64,000 bases of DNA from Halocatena marina (lineage in GTDB: Archaea > Halobacteriota > Halobacteria > Halobacteriales > Haloarculaceae). Shown here one piece after another: positions 46,458 through 55,951 of this stretch; the stretch's first letter is position 1, and every line of letters begins with the position of its first letter. Both the position numbers and the translations under genes were made by a program. Location of the stretch: assembly GCF_023276375.1 (NCBI RefSeq), contig NZ_JALLPK010000001.1, positions 2,418,001 to 2,482,000 of the forward strand, written 5' to 3'. Under the pieces are notes generated by a model, which saw nothing but the letters and a program-made list of their open reading frames with translations, was not told the origin of the DNA and did no database searches.

Positions 46458-49400
46458 ATGTCACTCGGCGAAAGTGAGATCAACTTCGACCCATCAACCG
46501 ATCGGGCGAACTACGACTACGTGAGCGACGATATTGCTCGACCAGACCTCCTCAATGACCTCAAACGGCTCGTCGATGACGATGACGATGTTCGGTTCGA
46601 TACGTACTCCAGACAGTTGTATGCGACCGATGCCAGCGCTTACGCGGTGTTGCCAATCGGCATCGTCTTTCCACGATCGAGTGACGACGTGGCTGCGGTC
46701 GTGGAGTACTGTGCCGAGCATGGAATCCCGGTGTTGCCCCGCGGCGGCGGAACGAGCCTCGGGGGACAGGCAGTCAACGAAGCGGTCGTTCTCGATTTTA
46801 CGAAGCATATGGATGGGCTGCTTTCGGTCGATCCCGAGTCTCGTACAGCAACCGCCCAGCCTGGTGCGATTCTCGGCGATATCGACGAGCAGCTCGAACC
46901 GCACGGATTGAAGTTTGCGCCAGATCCCGCGTGGGGTGATAAGAGTGCTCTTGGAGGGGCCATCGGCAACAATTCGACGGGAGCACACTCGCTGAAGTAC
47001 GGAAAGACCGACGCCTACATCGAAGCGTGTGAGGTTGTGCTCGCGGATGGTACAGCCACACGCTTTGGAGAGATTTCGGTCGATACGCTACGCGAGAGAG
47101 CGGACCCGACCGCCGACGAACTACGCGCACAAATCTACGCTGCCGTTCTCCGAATCATCGACGAGGAAGCAGAGGAAGTCGACCGCCGCTATCCAGATCT
47201 GAAACGGAACGTCTCGGGGTACAACCTCGATCGGCTCATCGAGGAAGCGCGAGAGGAGCACGCGACGAATGATGAAACACCGGCGACTGTGAACCTCGCG
47301 CGACTACTGGCGGGAAGTGAAGGAACGCTGGCGATCGTCACGGAGGCGACGGTCTCGCTCGAACCGATACCGGAAACGAAGTCGGTCGCGTTGCTGACGT
47401 ACGACTCTGTCCTCGATGCGGTAGCGGATGTTGATCCGATTCTCGATCACGATCCCGCGGCAGTCGAGGTGATGGACGACGTTTTGTTGGATCTCGCGCG
47501 CGCGACAGAAGAGTTCTCCAACGTCGTTGGGTTACTCCCCGAAGGAACTGATTCGGTGCTACTGGTCGAGTTCTACGCGGACAGCAACGAGGATGGCCGT
47601 CGAAAGGTCGAAGACCTCATCGCCGACCGCGTTCGGACGACGGACAACCACGACGCGGTAGCCGAGCAAAGCGATATGAAACGCGCGCGCCACGCACTGG
47701 AAGCACACGAAGCGGAAATGCGCGCCAAGTTCTGGAAAATGCGCAAGTCGGGGCTGCCGATTCTCCTCTCGCGCACGACTGATGAAAAGCATATCGCGTA
47801 CATCGAGGACACTGCTGTTCCCGCTGAAAACCTTCGTGGATACGTTGCTGACGTACAATCCATCCTCGATGAGCACGATACGTTCGCCAGCTACTACGCT
47901 CACGCTGGTCCGGGTGTCCTCCACATCCGTCCGCTTGTCAACACAAAAACGATCGAAGGCGTCGAAGAGATGGCCGCCATCGCAGACGAAATGACGGATC
48001 TTGTCGTCGAGTACGGTGGAAGCGTCTCTGGTGAGCACGGAGATGGTCACGCTCGTACACAGTGGAATCGAAAGCTCTACGGCGATCGTCTCTGGGGCGT
48101 GTTTCGTGACCTCAAAACCGCGTTTGATCCGGATTGGCTGCTCAACCCCGGAAACATTTGTGGCGATCACGACATGACACAAAATCTCCGATTCGACCCC
48201 GACTACGAGTTCGACGCGGGATTCGAGCCGTCGCTCGAATGGCCGACAGAGAACGGATTTCAGGGAATGGCCGAACTCTGTCACGGCTGTGGCGGCTGTC
48301 GGGGCCATCAATCGACTACAGGAGGCGTCATGTGTCCGACGTACCGGGCGGCTCACGAGGAGATCCAATCCACCCGAGGACGAGCGAACATGCTCCGTGC
48401 AGCGATGAGCGGACAGCTCGATCCAGAAGAACAGTTCACTGACGAGTTCATCCACGAAGTGCTCGATATGTGTATCGGCTGTAAAGGCTGTGCGAGAGAC
48501 TGTCCGAGCGAGGTGGACATGGCGAAGTTGAAAGCCGAGGTCACACACGAGTATCACCAGCGCAACGGTGCAAGCCTGCGCGATCGGCTCTTTGCGAATA
48601 TCGAGTCGCTCTCGGCGCTTGGGAGTGCGCTCGCTCCGCTCTCGAACGTGGCGATGCGGATGCCGGGTGCGGGCTGGCTTGCCGAAGCGACAGTTGGTAT
48701 CGCCCGCGAACGCGAGCTTCCTGCCTTTCGTTACGAGAGCTTCACAGACTGGTTCGAACAGCGCGGTCCGCGCGTCCCTGCCACCGATGCAACGCGGAAG
48801 GCGTTGCTGTTCCCCGATACGTACACGAACTACAACCATCCAGCGTCTGGGAGGGCGGCCGTCCGCGTGCTGGAGGCAGCGGGTGTTCATCTTCAGGTTC
48901 CCGACGTTACGGGGAGCGGTCGACCACCGTACTCGAAAGGATTTATCGATCAAGCGCGCAGGGTAGCCCAACGAAACGTCACCGCGCTTGCACCGATGGT
49001 CGAGGACTGCTGGGACGTCATCGTCGTCGAACCGTCTGATGCGGTGATGTTCCAGTTGGACTATCTCGATCTTCTCCCCGGACCGACCACCGAACTGATC
49101 GCAGAGAACACATACGGCGTGATGGAGTATCTCGACACCCACAGACTGGACGAATCGATGGCGTTCGATGCGCCCGATGAAGCCCTGACCTACCACGGGC
49201 ACTGCCATCAAAAGGCCACGAAAAAGGATCATCACGCTGTCGGTGTGCTCCGTCGAGCGGGTTTTTCCGTCGATCCACTCGACAGTGGCTGCTGTGGAAT
49301 GGCTGGGAGCTTCGGCTACGAGTCCGAACACTACTCGATGAGTAAAGCCATCGCTCGAATTCTATACGACCAAGTTGACGAAAGCACTGGTGACACCGTC

Positions 49401-49508
49401 GTTGCACCCGGTGCGTCGTGTCGCGCACAGCTCGACGACCACGTCGGTAAGAAACCACCACACCCAATCGAGAAAATGGCAACAGCACTGGGCGGCGAAG
49501 AGTCGTAA
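46458..49508 (+). CDS. FAD-binding and Fe-S dehydrogenase fusion (D-lactate/glycolate type)
   Basis: 1016 residues. The N-terminal half is a FAD-linked oxidase (PRGGGTSLGGQAV, and HAGPGVLHIRPLVN) like D-lactate dehydrogenase or GlcD. The C-terminal half has two [4Fe-4S] motifs: CHGCGGC with a later CP at about 608-628, and CIGCKGCARDCP at about 672-682. Two CCG domains follow (CHQKATKKDH, SGCCGMAGSFGYE). Such single-chain fusions oxidise D-2-hydroxy acids and pass electrons to the membrane. The exact substrate is not clear. Confidence 0.92.
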   Translation: MSLGESEINFDPSTDRANYDYVSDDIARPDLLNDLKRLVDDDDDVRFDTYSRQLYATDASAYAVLPIGIVFPRSSDDVAAVVEYCAEHGIPVLPRGGGTSLGGQAVNEAVVLDFTKHMDGLLSVDPESRTATAQPGAILGDIDEQLEPHGLKFAPDPAWGDKSALGGAIGNNSTGAHSLKYGKTDAYIEACEVVLADGTATRFGEISVDTLRERADPTADELRAQIYAAVLRIIDEEAEEVDRRYPDLKRNVSGYNLDRLIEEAREEHATNDETPATVNLARLLAGSEGTLAIVTEATVSLEPIPETKSVALLTYDSVLDAVADVDPILDHDPAAVEVMDDVLLDLARATEEFSNVVGLLPEGTDSVLLVEFYADSNEDGRRKVEDLIADRVRTTDNHDAVAEQSDMKRARHALEAHEAEMRAKFWKMRKSGLPILLSRTTDEKHIAYIEDTAVPAENLRGYVADVQSILDEHDTFASYYAHAGPGVLHIRPLVNTKTIEGVEEMAAIADEMTDLVVEYGGSVSGEHGDGHARTQWNRKLYGDRLWGVFRDLKTAFDPDWLLNPGNICGDHDMTQNLRFDPDYEFDAGFEPSLEWPTENGFQGMAELCHGCGGCRGHQSTTGGVMCPTYRAAHEEIQSTRGRANMLRAAMSGQLDPEEQFTDEFIHEVLDMCIGCKGCARDCPSEVDMAKLKAEVTHEYHQRNGASLRDRLFANIESLSALGSALAPLSNVAMRMPGAGWLAEATVGIARERELPAFRYESFTDWFEQRGPRVPATDATRKALLFPDTYTNYNHPASGRAAVRVLEAAGVHLQVPDVTGSGRPPYSKGFIDQARRVAQRNVTALAPMVEDCWDVIVVEPSDAVMFQLDYLDLLPGPTTELIAENTYGVMEYLDTHRLDESMAFDAPDEALTYHGHCHQKATKKDHHAVGVLRRAGFSVDPLDSGCCGMAGSFGYESEHYSMSKAIARILYDQVDESTGDTVVAPGASCRAQLDDHVGKKPPHPIEKMATALGGEES

Positions 49509-49543
49509 CCTATATCAAATCACCATCGGGTACTACTGAATGT

Positions 49544-49616
49544 GTCCGGGTTGGGGTAATGGTCATCCTTCAGGCTTGTGGAGCCTGAGACGCGGGTTCA
49601 ATTCTCGCACCCGGAC
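49544..49616 (+). tRNA. tRNA-His (anticodon GTG) with encoded G-1
   Basis: 73 bases. The anticodon loop TTGTGGA reads GTG. The acceptor stem is TCCGGGT/ACCCGGA, preceded by a genomically encoded G at -1 that faces the discriminator C. The T arm GCGGG-TTCAATT-CTCGC holds one G-T pair. The mature G-1 need not be added after transcription. No intron. Confidence 0.95.
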
Positions 49617-49918
49617 CTGTTTTCTCTCGATGCTAATTGGTGAGTATCGCTACTGAGAGAGCGTGTAGGTCAGAAATAACGATACGATCGATAGTACGCG
49701 AGACATCGCTCAGACTGCAGCTATCGAGTGGTACCTCATATCCAATCAACGACACGCTAGTTTCGAGCCATCAAACTGGCGAGTCTGTCTCGCAACGCCC
49801 GGGACGCCCCGGGTGTGATTCGGATCCCGAGTGATGATCGATCCAACAGTCGAACAACGTCGACGGTCACCATACTTTTGCACGTAATCGTTGTACTGAC
49901 ATACTACAGAGATCTGTT
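49617..49918. other. Intergenic stretch after tRNA-His
   Basis: A 302-base region that begins with a T-rich tract (tgttttctctc) suitable as a tRNA terminator. No copy of the tRNA 3' end is seen further on, so no attachment site is supported. It marks the start of an AT-rich patch. Confidence 0.45.
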
Positions 49919-50218
49919 ATGGATTTTAGTAAGTACCAACGATCGTTGTTCAAAAAGCCGTGGAAGAAAATGGCTGAGCGGGCGTTTTTCGGCTTCTCTG
50001 TCCTATGTACGGTGTACTTTCTACGGAACGGCAACGGGCAACTCGCGCTCTTGGCTGGCGGTGGGCTGATCTGCATTTCACTGTCCCAACTCCTCCACAA
50101 AGAACGTCATGAGGCGTCGACCGTTCTCTGGCTCGCGGGACTCGTGCTGTATGTGTGTCTGTTGTTATTCACCAACGTCGTCTTTCCTGAGATCCTCTTC
50201 ATCTTTGATGGAGTGTGA
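49919..50218 (+). CDS. Small membrane protein, hypothetical
   Basis: 99 residues. Three hydrophobic segments are visible (AFFGFSVLCTVYFL, LALLAGGGLICISLSQLL, VLWLAGLVLYVCLLLFTNVV) with a basic N-terminus (SLFKKPWKKM), so the N-terminus is probably cytoplasmic. It starts an AT-rich block after tRNA-His. No family is recognised. Confidence 0.65.
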   Translation: MDFSKYQRSLFKKPWKKMAERAFFGFSVLCTVYFLRNGNGQLALLAGGGLICISLSQLLHKERHEASTVLWLAGLVLYVCLLLFTNVVFPEILFIFDGV

Positions 50219-50595
50219 TACGATTGTGTGGTGTGCGTGTTTCCTGAATCCACGAACAATGCGATTCAGAACAGAAATCTCCAGTCGAATATTTTGAAAG
50301 AGCACTGTATGTTCCTGTCGGATAAAACAGGGAACATCACTACCAAACGACGAAACAGTCTACCGTGAACTAGATATGATTAAAAAAGTACTCATCTGCT
50401 ACATTCAAAATTATTTCGTCTAATGTCTATTAGAAACATATGCATACCTACTGGCTACATATAATTCAGTTTAGTTGTGGATCTAGTCTCAAAACAACCA
50501 TTTCACGTACAGATAGATATAATCCATGTCCATTCTATCCTAGTTTCGAGTCCACATTACTAGTATTTTTTAAGGAGGGAATTGGTATAATTACC
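50219..50595. other. AT-rich intergenic stretch
   Basis: The row 50401-50460 is 30% G+C by hand count, the lowest stretch I counted. I see no gene. Near the right end lie a possible TATA (gtatttttta) at about 50562-50571 and a purine-rich tract aaggaggg, which probably serve the next gene. Confidence 0.5.
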
Positions 50596-51081
50596 ATGGT
50601 GATGTGGATAGTTCCGGTGGATGCAATGCTCTGGCACACGCTCGAATCACCAGTGAATTTGACCGAGTGGGATGGACGAACAATTGAATTTCCGTTTTTC
50701 GCTCGTGTCCTCGGTATTCGGACTGGTTCAGAGGAGAATGTCTGGAAACGCAATCGGCAGTACTGGGAGACAATGGATTCAGAGGATCCGTTGTTGATTT
50801 ACCGTACGGATTTAGAACGCTACATTGGATTTGGTCGAGTCGGACAGAAAGCAGAGACGACGTACTTTGGAAAAACGTACTGGGGAGACGAGTCAGCTGC
50901 TAGTATTTTTACTGTCGACGATTATGATGATTCACTCGATCTCTCCCCCGAGACGGTCAACGACGTTTTAGGATACGAAGAAGGGTTCCGACCGCACGGA
51001 CTCTCCAAAGTGAGCCCAGATCGACCAATCAGTGAGCTTCTGTTCTTCCTCGATGTGAGTCGAGGATACGTCAAAACATAG
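50596..51081 (+). CDS. EVE-like (PUA-fold) protein
   Basis: 161 residues from the ATG at 50596. The start WIVPVDAMLWHT, the middle DPLLIYRTDLERYIGFGRVGQK and the later WGDESAASIFTVDDYDD follow the pattern of EVE domains, PUA-like folds that bind modified bases in RNA or DNA. In bacteria EVE domains are found in modification-dependent restriction and in stand-alone proteins. No restriction gene is beside it here. The gene lies in AT-rich DNA after tRNA-His. The family call is moderate. Confidence 0.55.
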   Translation: MVMWIVPVDAMLWHTLESPVNLTEWDGRTIEFPFFARVLGIRTGSEENVWKRNRQYWETMDSEDPLLIYRTDLERYIGFGRVGQKAETTYFGKTYWGDESAASIFTVDDYDDSLDLSPETVNDVLGYEEGFRPHGLSKVSPDRPISELLFFLDVSRGYVKT

Positions 51082-51174
51082 ACTGTACGGAATATCGTAC
51101 AAAGTCCGTTTGGTGAATTTTGACCGCCATAGCAATAAATTGAATTGTCATAACCCAACAGCTACATCTATGTT

Positions 51175-51723
51175 TCAATATATCGTGGGGAGTAAAGTCA
51201 ACGTGGCGATGGAGATAGTCAGCGGTGCTGTGACGGTGGTGACGAACACTGCAGCGGCTGCGGTGAACAGCGCACTACCAGCGGCGGAGTAGGCAACGAA
51301 CTTTCGACGGTTCATCCCAGCGAAACCGGCCGGGATCGAGATAAGCGAGCGCACGGCCGGGAGTAACCGCCCCCAGAACACGGTCTGCTCTCCCCAGCGT
51401 TGAAACCAGTAGCGCGCCCGGTCGATGTCACGTTCAGAAACCCGGACGTATCGACCATAGTGGTTGAGAGCCTCGTGGCTTGTCGCACCGAAGACGTAGT
51501 ACGCGAACAGACTACCGAGAGTCGCACCCGCAGTCCCCACGAGAACGAACGCACAGAACGACGTCACACCTGTGACGAGCAGTTCTGCAGCGGCCGGGAC
51601 GACGACTTCGCTCGGAACGAATGGAAACACCATCGACGACTCACCGAACATGAACAGAAAAAACGCGAGGTATCCGTACTGCGTGAGAAGCGCGAGCAGT
51701 GCATCTGTCGACCACTGGAACAC
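51175..51723 (-). CDS. DedA family membrane protein
   Basis: 182 residues. The family signature FGESSMVFPFVPSEVVVPAAAELL near residues 26-49 and the later GRLLPAVRSLISIPAGFAGMN are diagnostic. DedA proteins act in lipid transport or envelope homeostasis; some are proposed to flip undecaprenyl phosphate in bacteria. The archaeal role is unclear. About five membrane segments are visible. The start at 51723 is a clear ATG. Confidence 0.92.
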   Translation of the reverse strand: MFQWSTDALLALLTQYGYLAFFLFMFGESSMVFPFVPSEVVVPAAAELLVTGVTSFCAFVLVGTAGATLGSLFAYYVFGATSHEALNHYGRYVRVSERDIDRARYWFQRWGEQTVFWGRLLPAVRSLISIPAGFAGMNRRKFVAYSAAGSALFTAAAAVFVTTVTAPLTISIATLTLLPTIY

Positions 51724-52115
51724 AGTCCTCTTTTACCGCGTGCGCGTTTTGCACTTTTGCTCCACCCCAAGATGGCTTCAAGCGTAGTCTAAAGACGTTC
51801 CGTCAGTTCTGAGAATACGTACACACACAAACGACGTGAATAGCGTGAGTTCACGGGTGCTCCCGGGGCGCTAGCAATCGCTGAAACGTGCAAAGCGTGG
51901 TGATCACCGGTCAGCCTGTCGGAGTGTGGCCCACCAAAGCGACACCATTGCGTCTGAGAATGAAAAGACGCACGCGTGAAGGACGGAACATGCACTCACG
52001 AGCCGTCCGGATGAGATGATTTCCATCTCGAACAAACAGGGAATCCCGGCCTTCAGGATGGTGGTAGTTGATAGAAGGGGCAACGCATATTTTCGGGAAC
52101 TACGACTGTCGATGT
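51724..52115. other. Intergenic region with insertion-sequence remnant
   Basis: A 392-base region with no complete gene. The right part (about 51985-52062) has the sequence style of an IS200/IS605-type element's right end, listed separately. The left part shows nothing recognisable. Confidence 0.4.
51985..52062 (+). mobile_element. Remnant of an IS200/IS605 (IS1341-type) right end
   Basis: The stretch ends with caaacagggaatcccggcc followed by ttcaggatggtggtag. It resembles the end of haloarchaeal OrfB-type elements, in which a short Gly-Asn-Pro-Gly coding tail and a G/C hairpin lie near the boundary. In frame it would read EQTGNPGLQDGGS and a stop. Only this tail is present and the rest of the transposase is gone. 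The match is from memory. Confidence 0.35.
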
Positions 52116-52838
52116 ATGCAGGTGGCTCTTCTAACGGTCGGTGACGAACTCCTTTCGGGGGACACGGAGAACACGAATGCGACGTGGCTTGCTCGCCAGC
52201 TTTCAGGGCGCGGCGTTGCGGTGAAACGAATCGCGGTCGTACCAGATGAGGTATCCGTTATTGCAGAACACGTCAGTAAGTACAGCACGGCGTTCGATGC
52301 GACGCTCGTCACCGGTGGACTCGGTCGAACACCAGACGACGTGACGATGGACGGTGTTGCCCGCGCGTTCGATCGATCGTTACAACCGAACGAACTGGCT
52401 CGAGCTGATATCGAGCAGACAGTCGCTGCACTCGCTGAACGTCGCCCGAATCTTTCATTCGACATCGAAATTGAGACAGAGGCAGCAATCCCGGAGAATG
52501 CACGACCGCTCATCAACGACGCTGGGCTTTCACCAGGATGTGTACTCGAGACGGTCTACGTGCTCCCAGGCATTCCAGAAGAGATGCGATCGATGTTTAC
52601 ATCAGTTGCAGACGAGTTCGCTGGTGAAGTTCAGACGAGAGTTCTCTACACCAACGATCCGGAGTCGAATCTCGTCGGTACGCTCACGGACGCACGCGAT
52701 CGCTTCGACGTAGGCGTCGGGTGCTATCCCAACCGGGATGCAGGACACAACAGACTGAAACTCAGTGGAACGGACAAAAGCGCGCTCGAAACAGCCGAGT
52801 CGTGGTTGCGCGATCGAGTTACCGTGGTTGAGGAGTAA
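52116..52838 (+). CDS. CinA-like (COG1058) nucleotide-binding protein
   Basis: 240 residues from the ATG at 52116. The N-terminal MoeA/CinA-type fold begins VALLTVGDELLSGDTENTNATWLA, and the loop VTGGLGRTPDDVTMDGVARAF is the family hallmark. Bacterial CinA proteins have NMN deamidase or ADP-ribose pyrophosphatase activity; the archaeal form lacks the C-terminal deamidase domain. The function is inferred as nucleotide metabolism. Confidence 0.9.
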   Translation: MQVALLTVGDELLSGDTENTNATWLARQLSGRGVAVKRIAVVPDEVSVIAEHVSKYSTAFDATLVTGGLGRTPDDVTMDGVARAFDRSLQPNELARADIEQTVAALAERRPNLSFDIEIETEAAIPENARPLINDAGLSPGCVLETVYVLPGIPEEMRSMFTSVADEFAGEVQTRVLYTNDPESNLVGTLTDARDRFDVGVGCYPNRDAGHNRLKLSGTDKSALETAESWLRDRVTVVEE

Positions 52839-52843
52839 TCCGA

Positions 52844-54061
52844 TCAGCGTGCTTCACGCGGATAGCCGGTCGAGTGGTCCGACTGCGATCCGGTCCGCGG
52901 TTCCAGCGAACCGCTCGAACGAATGACTGCGAGCGCAGTCATCAGATCCGATCGAGTGAGCAACCCAGCGAACTCCTCATCGTCCATGACAAGGAGTCGA
53001 CCGATGTTCTCCTCTTGCATCATCGTGAGTGCCTCTAACGCGTCCTCATTGACATCCACAGTGACGAGATCCGTACTCATGATCTCCTCAACGCGGTAGG
53101 CGTCCTGTTCGACTTCATTGACGCTCTTTGCGTCTTCGAGCGTGACGAGTCCAACAAGATGACCATCACGGAGCACTGGATAGCCAGTGTGGCGCTTCTG
53201 GAACATGTACTCGAGGAGTTCGGAGACGCTCGATTTCGCATCGACGGTGTTGACATTTTCCGCAGGTGTCATGACATCTCGCACACTGACACCCTCGAAG
53301 GCGGCGCTCATCATCGTCTGTTGTGCTTCGGAAGTCGCCCCGAGGTAGATGAAAAAGGCGATACCGACGAGGAAGATGTTGAATCCGACGAATAGCCCAA
53401 CGAGACCGAGCAGGATCGCAAAGAACTTCCCCACCTCGGCAGCGATTTCGGTCGCCCGCGCGTACGGACGGTTAATAGCGAGCAACGCACGAAGGATTCG
53501 TCCCCCGTCCATTGGAAACCCCGGCAGGAGATTGAATGCGGCCAGTGCGAGATTCGTAATAGCGAGATAACCGAGAACAAATAATAACGCAGCCGAACCG
53601 ACGCCGACGGCACCAGCCGGAAGAATCGAGGGGGTCGTCAAGAAGACGCCAAACAGTCCGATACCGAGACCGATACTCACGAGAGGACCCGCAATCGCAA
53701 TGTACAGTTCCTGTTCCCACTCTTCGGGCATTTCACTCAGTTGAGCGATACCACCGAACAGCCACAGCGTGATGGAGGAGATAGGATACCCATAGCGCCT
53801 CGCTACGAGAGAGTGTCCGAGCTCGTGGAGGAGGACGCTGGCGAACAACCCAATGGCAGCGACCAACCCAACGACAAACGGAACAACATCTCCAGAAAGT
53901 GCCGAAGAAACGATATCTACCGCAAAGTATTGGTTGAGGATACCGACCCAGATGTTCACCTCACTGCCGATGAGATACGCGAACAACGGCAGGACGAGCA
54001 GGAACGTCAGGTCAAGTTTAATGGGGATACCAAACGCGCTCCCGATACGGAAACTCCGCAT
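52844..54061 (-). CDS. Site-2 protease (M50) with CBS domains
   Basis: 405 residues from the ATG at 54061. It is an intramembrane zinc protease: HELGH at 79-83 and NLLPGFPMDGG at 177-187 are the two zinc-site motifs, on membrane helices. Two CBS domains cover about 255-390 (RDVMTPAENVNTVDAKSSVSEL, and VEEIMSTDLVTVDVNEDAL), which usually bind adenine nucleotides and regulate the enzyme. The substrate is unknown. Confidence 0.93.
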   Translation of the reverse strand: MRSFRIGSAFGIPIKLDLTFLLVLPLFAYLIGSEVNIWVGILNQYFAVDIVSSALSGDVVPFVVGLVAAIGLFASVLLHELGHSLVARRYGYPISSITLWLFGGIAQLSEMPEEWEQELYIAIAGPLVSIGLGIGLFGVFLTTPSILPAGAVGVGSAALLFVLGYLAITNLALAAFNLLPGFPMDGGRILRALLAINRPYARATEIAAEVGKFFAILLGLVGLFVGFNIFLVGIAFFIYLGATSEAQQTMMSAAFEGVSVRDVMTPAENVNTVDAKSSVSELLEYMFQKRHTGYPVLRDGHLVGLVTLEDAKSVNEVEQDAYRVEEIMSTDLVTVDVNEDALEALTMMQEENIGRLLVMDDEEFAGLLTRSDLMTALAVIRSSGSLEPRTGSQSDHSTGYPREAR

Positions 54062-54122
54062 ACTTCGTGCTACGGTATCAGTCCTCTTAACACCGAGGAC
54101 GAAGAACACTGTGTAGATTCGT

Positions 54123-54500
54123 ATGAGTGATCAGACACAACAGCCACTCGTCCGTCGCGCAGAAGAGATCGAGTACGAAACGGTCGCGGCTGCCGACGGT
54201 ATGGACAAGGGTGTCCTCATCGGTCCAGAGCACGGTGCACCGAACCTCGCTATCCGACGATTCTCGCTCGAACCCGGCGCAACGGTCCCAAAGCACACAA
54301 ACGAAATCGAGCACGAGCAGTACGTTCTCGCAGGGGAGTACGTCGTCGGTATTGATGACGAGGAATATACGGTGTCGGCTGGCGATTCGCTGTTCATTCC
54401 TGCTGACGTCGTTCACTGGTATCGGAACGACGGCGACGAGCAAGGCGCGTTCATTTGTGCCGTGCCAACAGGCGATGATGAAATCAACCTCGTAGAGTAA
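54123..54500 (+). CDS. Cupin-domain protein
   Basis: 125 residues. The cupin barrel has the metal-ligand motifs KHTNEIEHEQYVLAGEYVVG (first) and SLFIPADVVHWYRN (second). A metal is likely but no reaction can be named. It is divergent from the protease gene with 61 bases between starts, and convergent with thrC, whose stop lies 32 bases away. Confidence 0.85.
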   Translation: MSDQTQQPLVRRAEEIEYETVAAADGMDKGVLIGPEHGAPNLAIRRFSLEPGATVPKHTNEIEHEQYVLAGEYVVGIDDEEYTVSAGDSLFIPADVVHWYRNDGDEQGAFICAVPTGDDEINLVE

Positions 54501-54531
54501 CGTCTTCGATTCTCTTCTACTCTCTTCTGCG

Positions 54532-55782
54532 CTACTCTTCTGAGACGTGTGCGAGCACAGCGTCAGTGTCGTTTGGAACGGGTTCGGGGTCGTTCCCGGC
54601 AACAGCAGCCGCGTCAGGATCTTTCAGCAGGTGGCCGGTTGTGAGACAGACAACATCTTCGTCAGACTGTACGATGTCCTGTTTGCGAAGCTTTCTGAGA
54701 CCAGCAACGCTTGCAGCACTCGCGGGTTCGACGCCAATCCCTTCGCCAGCAAGATCTCGCTGTGCTTGTGTGATTTCTCTGTCGCTGACAGCGACGGCAG
54801 TCCCGTTCGTTTCGCGGATACCCGGTACTGCTTTCGGTGCGTTGACGGGGTTGCCGATCCGGATGGCTGTTGCCTTCGTCTCGACCTCGTCCCATCGACG
54901 AACCGGCTCGTCGCTTTCGATTGCTTCGACGATCGGTGCAGCGCCTTCGGCTTGGACGCCTGTCAGCTTTGGCACCTCCTCAGGCGTGAGCGCCCCCGAG
55001 GCGACGAGTTCGCGGAACGTCTTGTACAGTGCAGACGTGTTGCCAGCGTTGCCGACCGGGAGAACGATACGATCGGGGAATCGACCTTCGTCCCGGTAAT
55101 GGCGCTCCAGAATTTCGTGTCCGATGGTCTTCTGTCCCTCTAATCTGAATGGATTGAGTGAGTTCAGCAGATACGCCTCGCCACGGTCTGCGAGATCACG
55201 GACGATGTCGAGACAGTCATCGAAGTTGCCGTCAACCTCCAGAATGCGCGCTCCGTGGAGACTCGCCTGTGCGACTTTTCCCGCAGCAACCTTCCCCGCA
55301 GGCAATAAGACAAGCGTCTCCATCCCGGCGCGAGCACCGTACGCTGCGAGTGCTGCGCTCGTGTTCCCTGTGCTCGCACACACCAACCGTTCGACACCGA
55401 GCTCTTGGGCCACCCGAACGCCGACGGTCATCCCTCGATCCTTGAAGCTTCCCGTCGGATTCATCCCCTCGTGTTTGATGCGAAGCGTTCGAACGCCGAT
55501 GTCGTTCTCTAACCGAGGTGCGTAGTACAACGGCGTGGCCCCCTCAGGGAGTGAGACACCATCATCGAACGGGAGTGCGGCCGCGTATCGCCAGACGCCC
55601 GAACCAGAGAACGCATCAAACGTTGGATACTCGGCGTAGCGAACTTCGAGCAAGCCATCCGCGTCACTCGTATAGCGAACTCCGTCGAACGGAGCGTACG
55701 TCTCGCCGGTTTCGATACACTCCAACCAGATGCCGTCTGCTGCCTCAGGAGGCACGTGTTTTGAAAGCTGTAGGTTTGCCAT
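54532..55782 (-). CDS. thrC: Threonine synthase
   Basis: 416 residues. It converts O-phosphohomoserine to threonine with PLP. The PLP lysine K114 is in NPTGSFKDRG, and the loop CASTGNTSAALAAYGA binds the phosphate. Gly-rich PVGNAGNTSALY is in the middle. The tail is acidic (VAGNDPEPVPNDTD). Length fits the thrC family. It has its own promoter region, about 170 bases before the GDPD gene. Confidence 0.94.
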   Translation of the reverse strand: MANLQLSKHVPPEAADGIWLECIETGETYAPFDGVRYTSDADGLLEVRYAEYPTFDAFSGSGVWRYAAALPFDDGVSLPEGATPLYYAPRLENDIGVRTLRIKHEGMNPTGSFKDRGMTVGVRVAQELGVERLVCASTGNTSAALAAYGARAGMETLVLLPAGKVAAGKVAQASLHGARILEVDGNFDDCLDIVRDLADRGEAYLLNSLNPFRLEGQKTIGHEILERHYRDEGRFPDRIVLPVGNAGNTSALYKTFRELVASGALTPEEVPKLTGVQAEGAAPIVEAIESDEPVRRWDEVETKATAIRIGNPVNAPKAVPGIRETNGTAVAVSDREITQAQRDLAGEGIGVEPASAASVAGLRKLRKQDIVQSDEDVVCLTTGHLLKDPDAAAVAGNDPEPVPNDTDAVLAHVSEE

Positions 55783-55951
55783 TGGTCGACGGTTGGCGCA
55801 TGAGAGATAAAAACCGGGCGGTCCCTCCGAACGCTGCCGTAAGTTCGAGATACATCAGGCAATACAGAGATCTCCGGAGACAGCCATAGATAAAGTACTA
55901 ATATTAATACAAAATATAACAGTTTATAAGTAATTACGACGTAGTTGAAGC

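Noticed and set aside
47559..49331. A long open frame antisense to the FAD/Fe-S dehydrogenase gene
   Set aside because: It mirrors the coding frame on the other strand, which has full domain support. Long antisense frames are common in G/C-rich haloarchaeal genes.
49544..51170. An integrated element at tRNA-His
   Set aside because: No direct repeat of the tRNA 3' end and no integrase gene were found, although composition is AT-rich.
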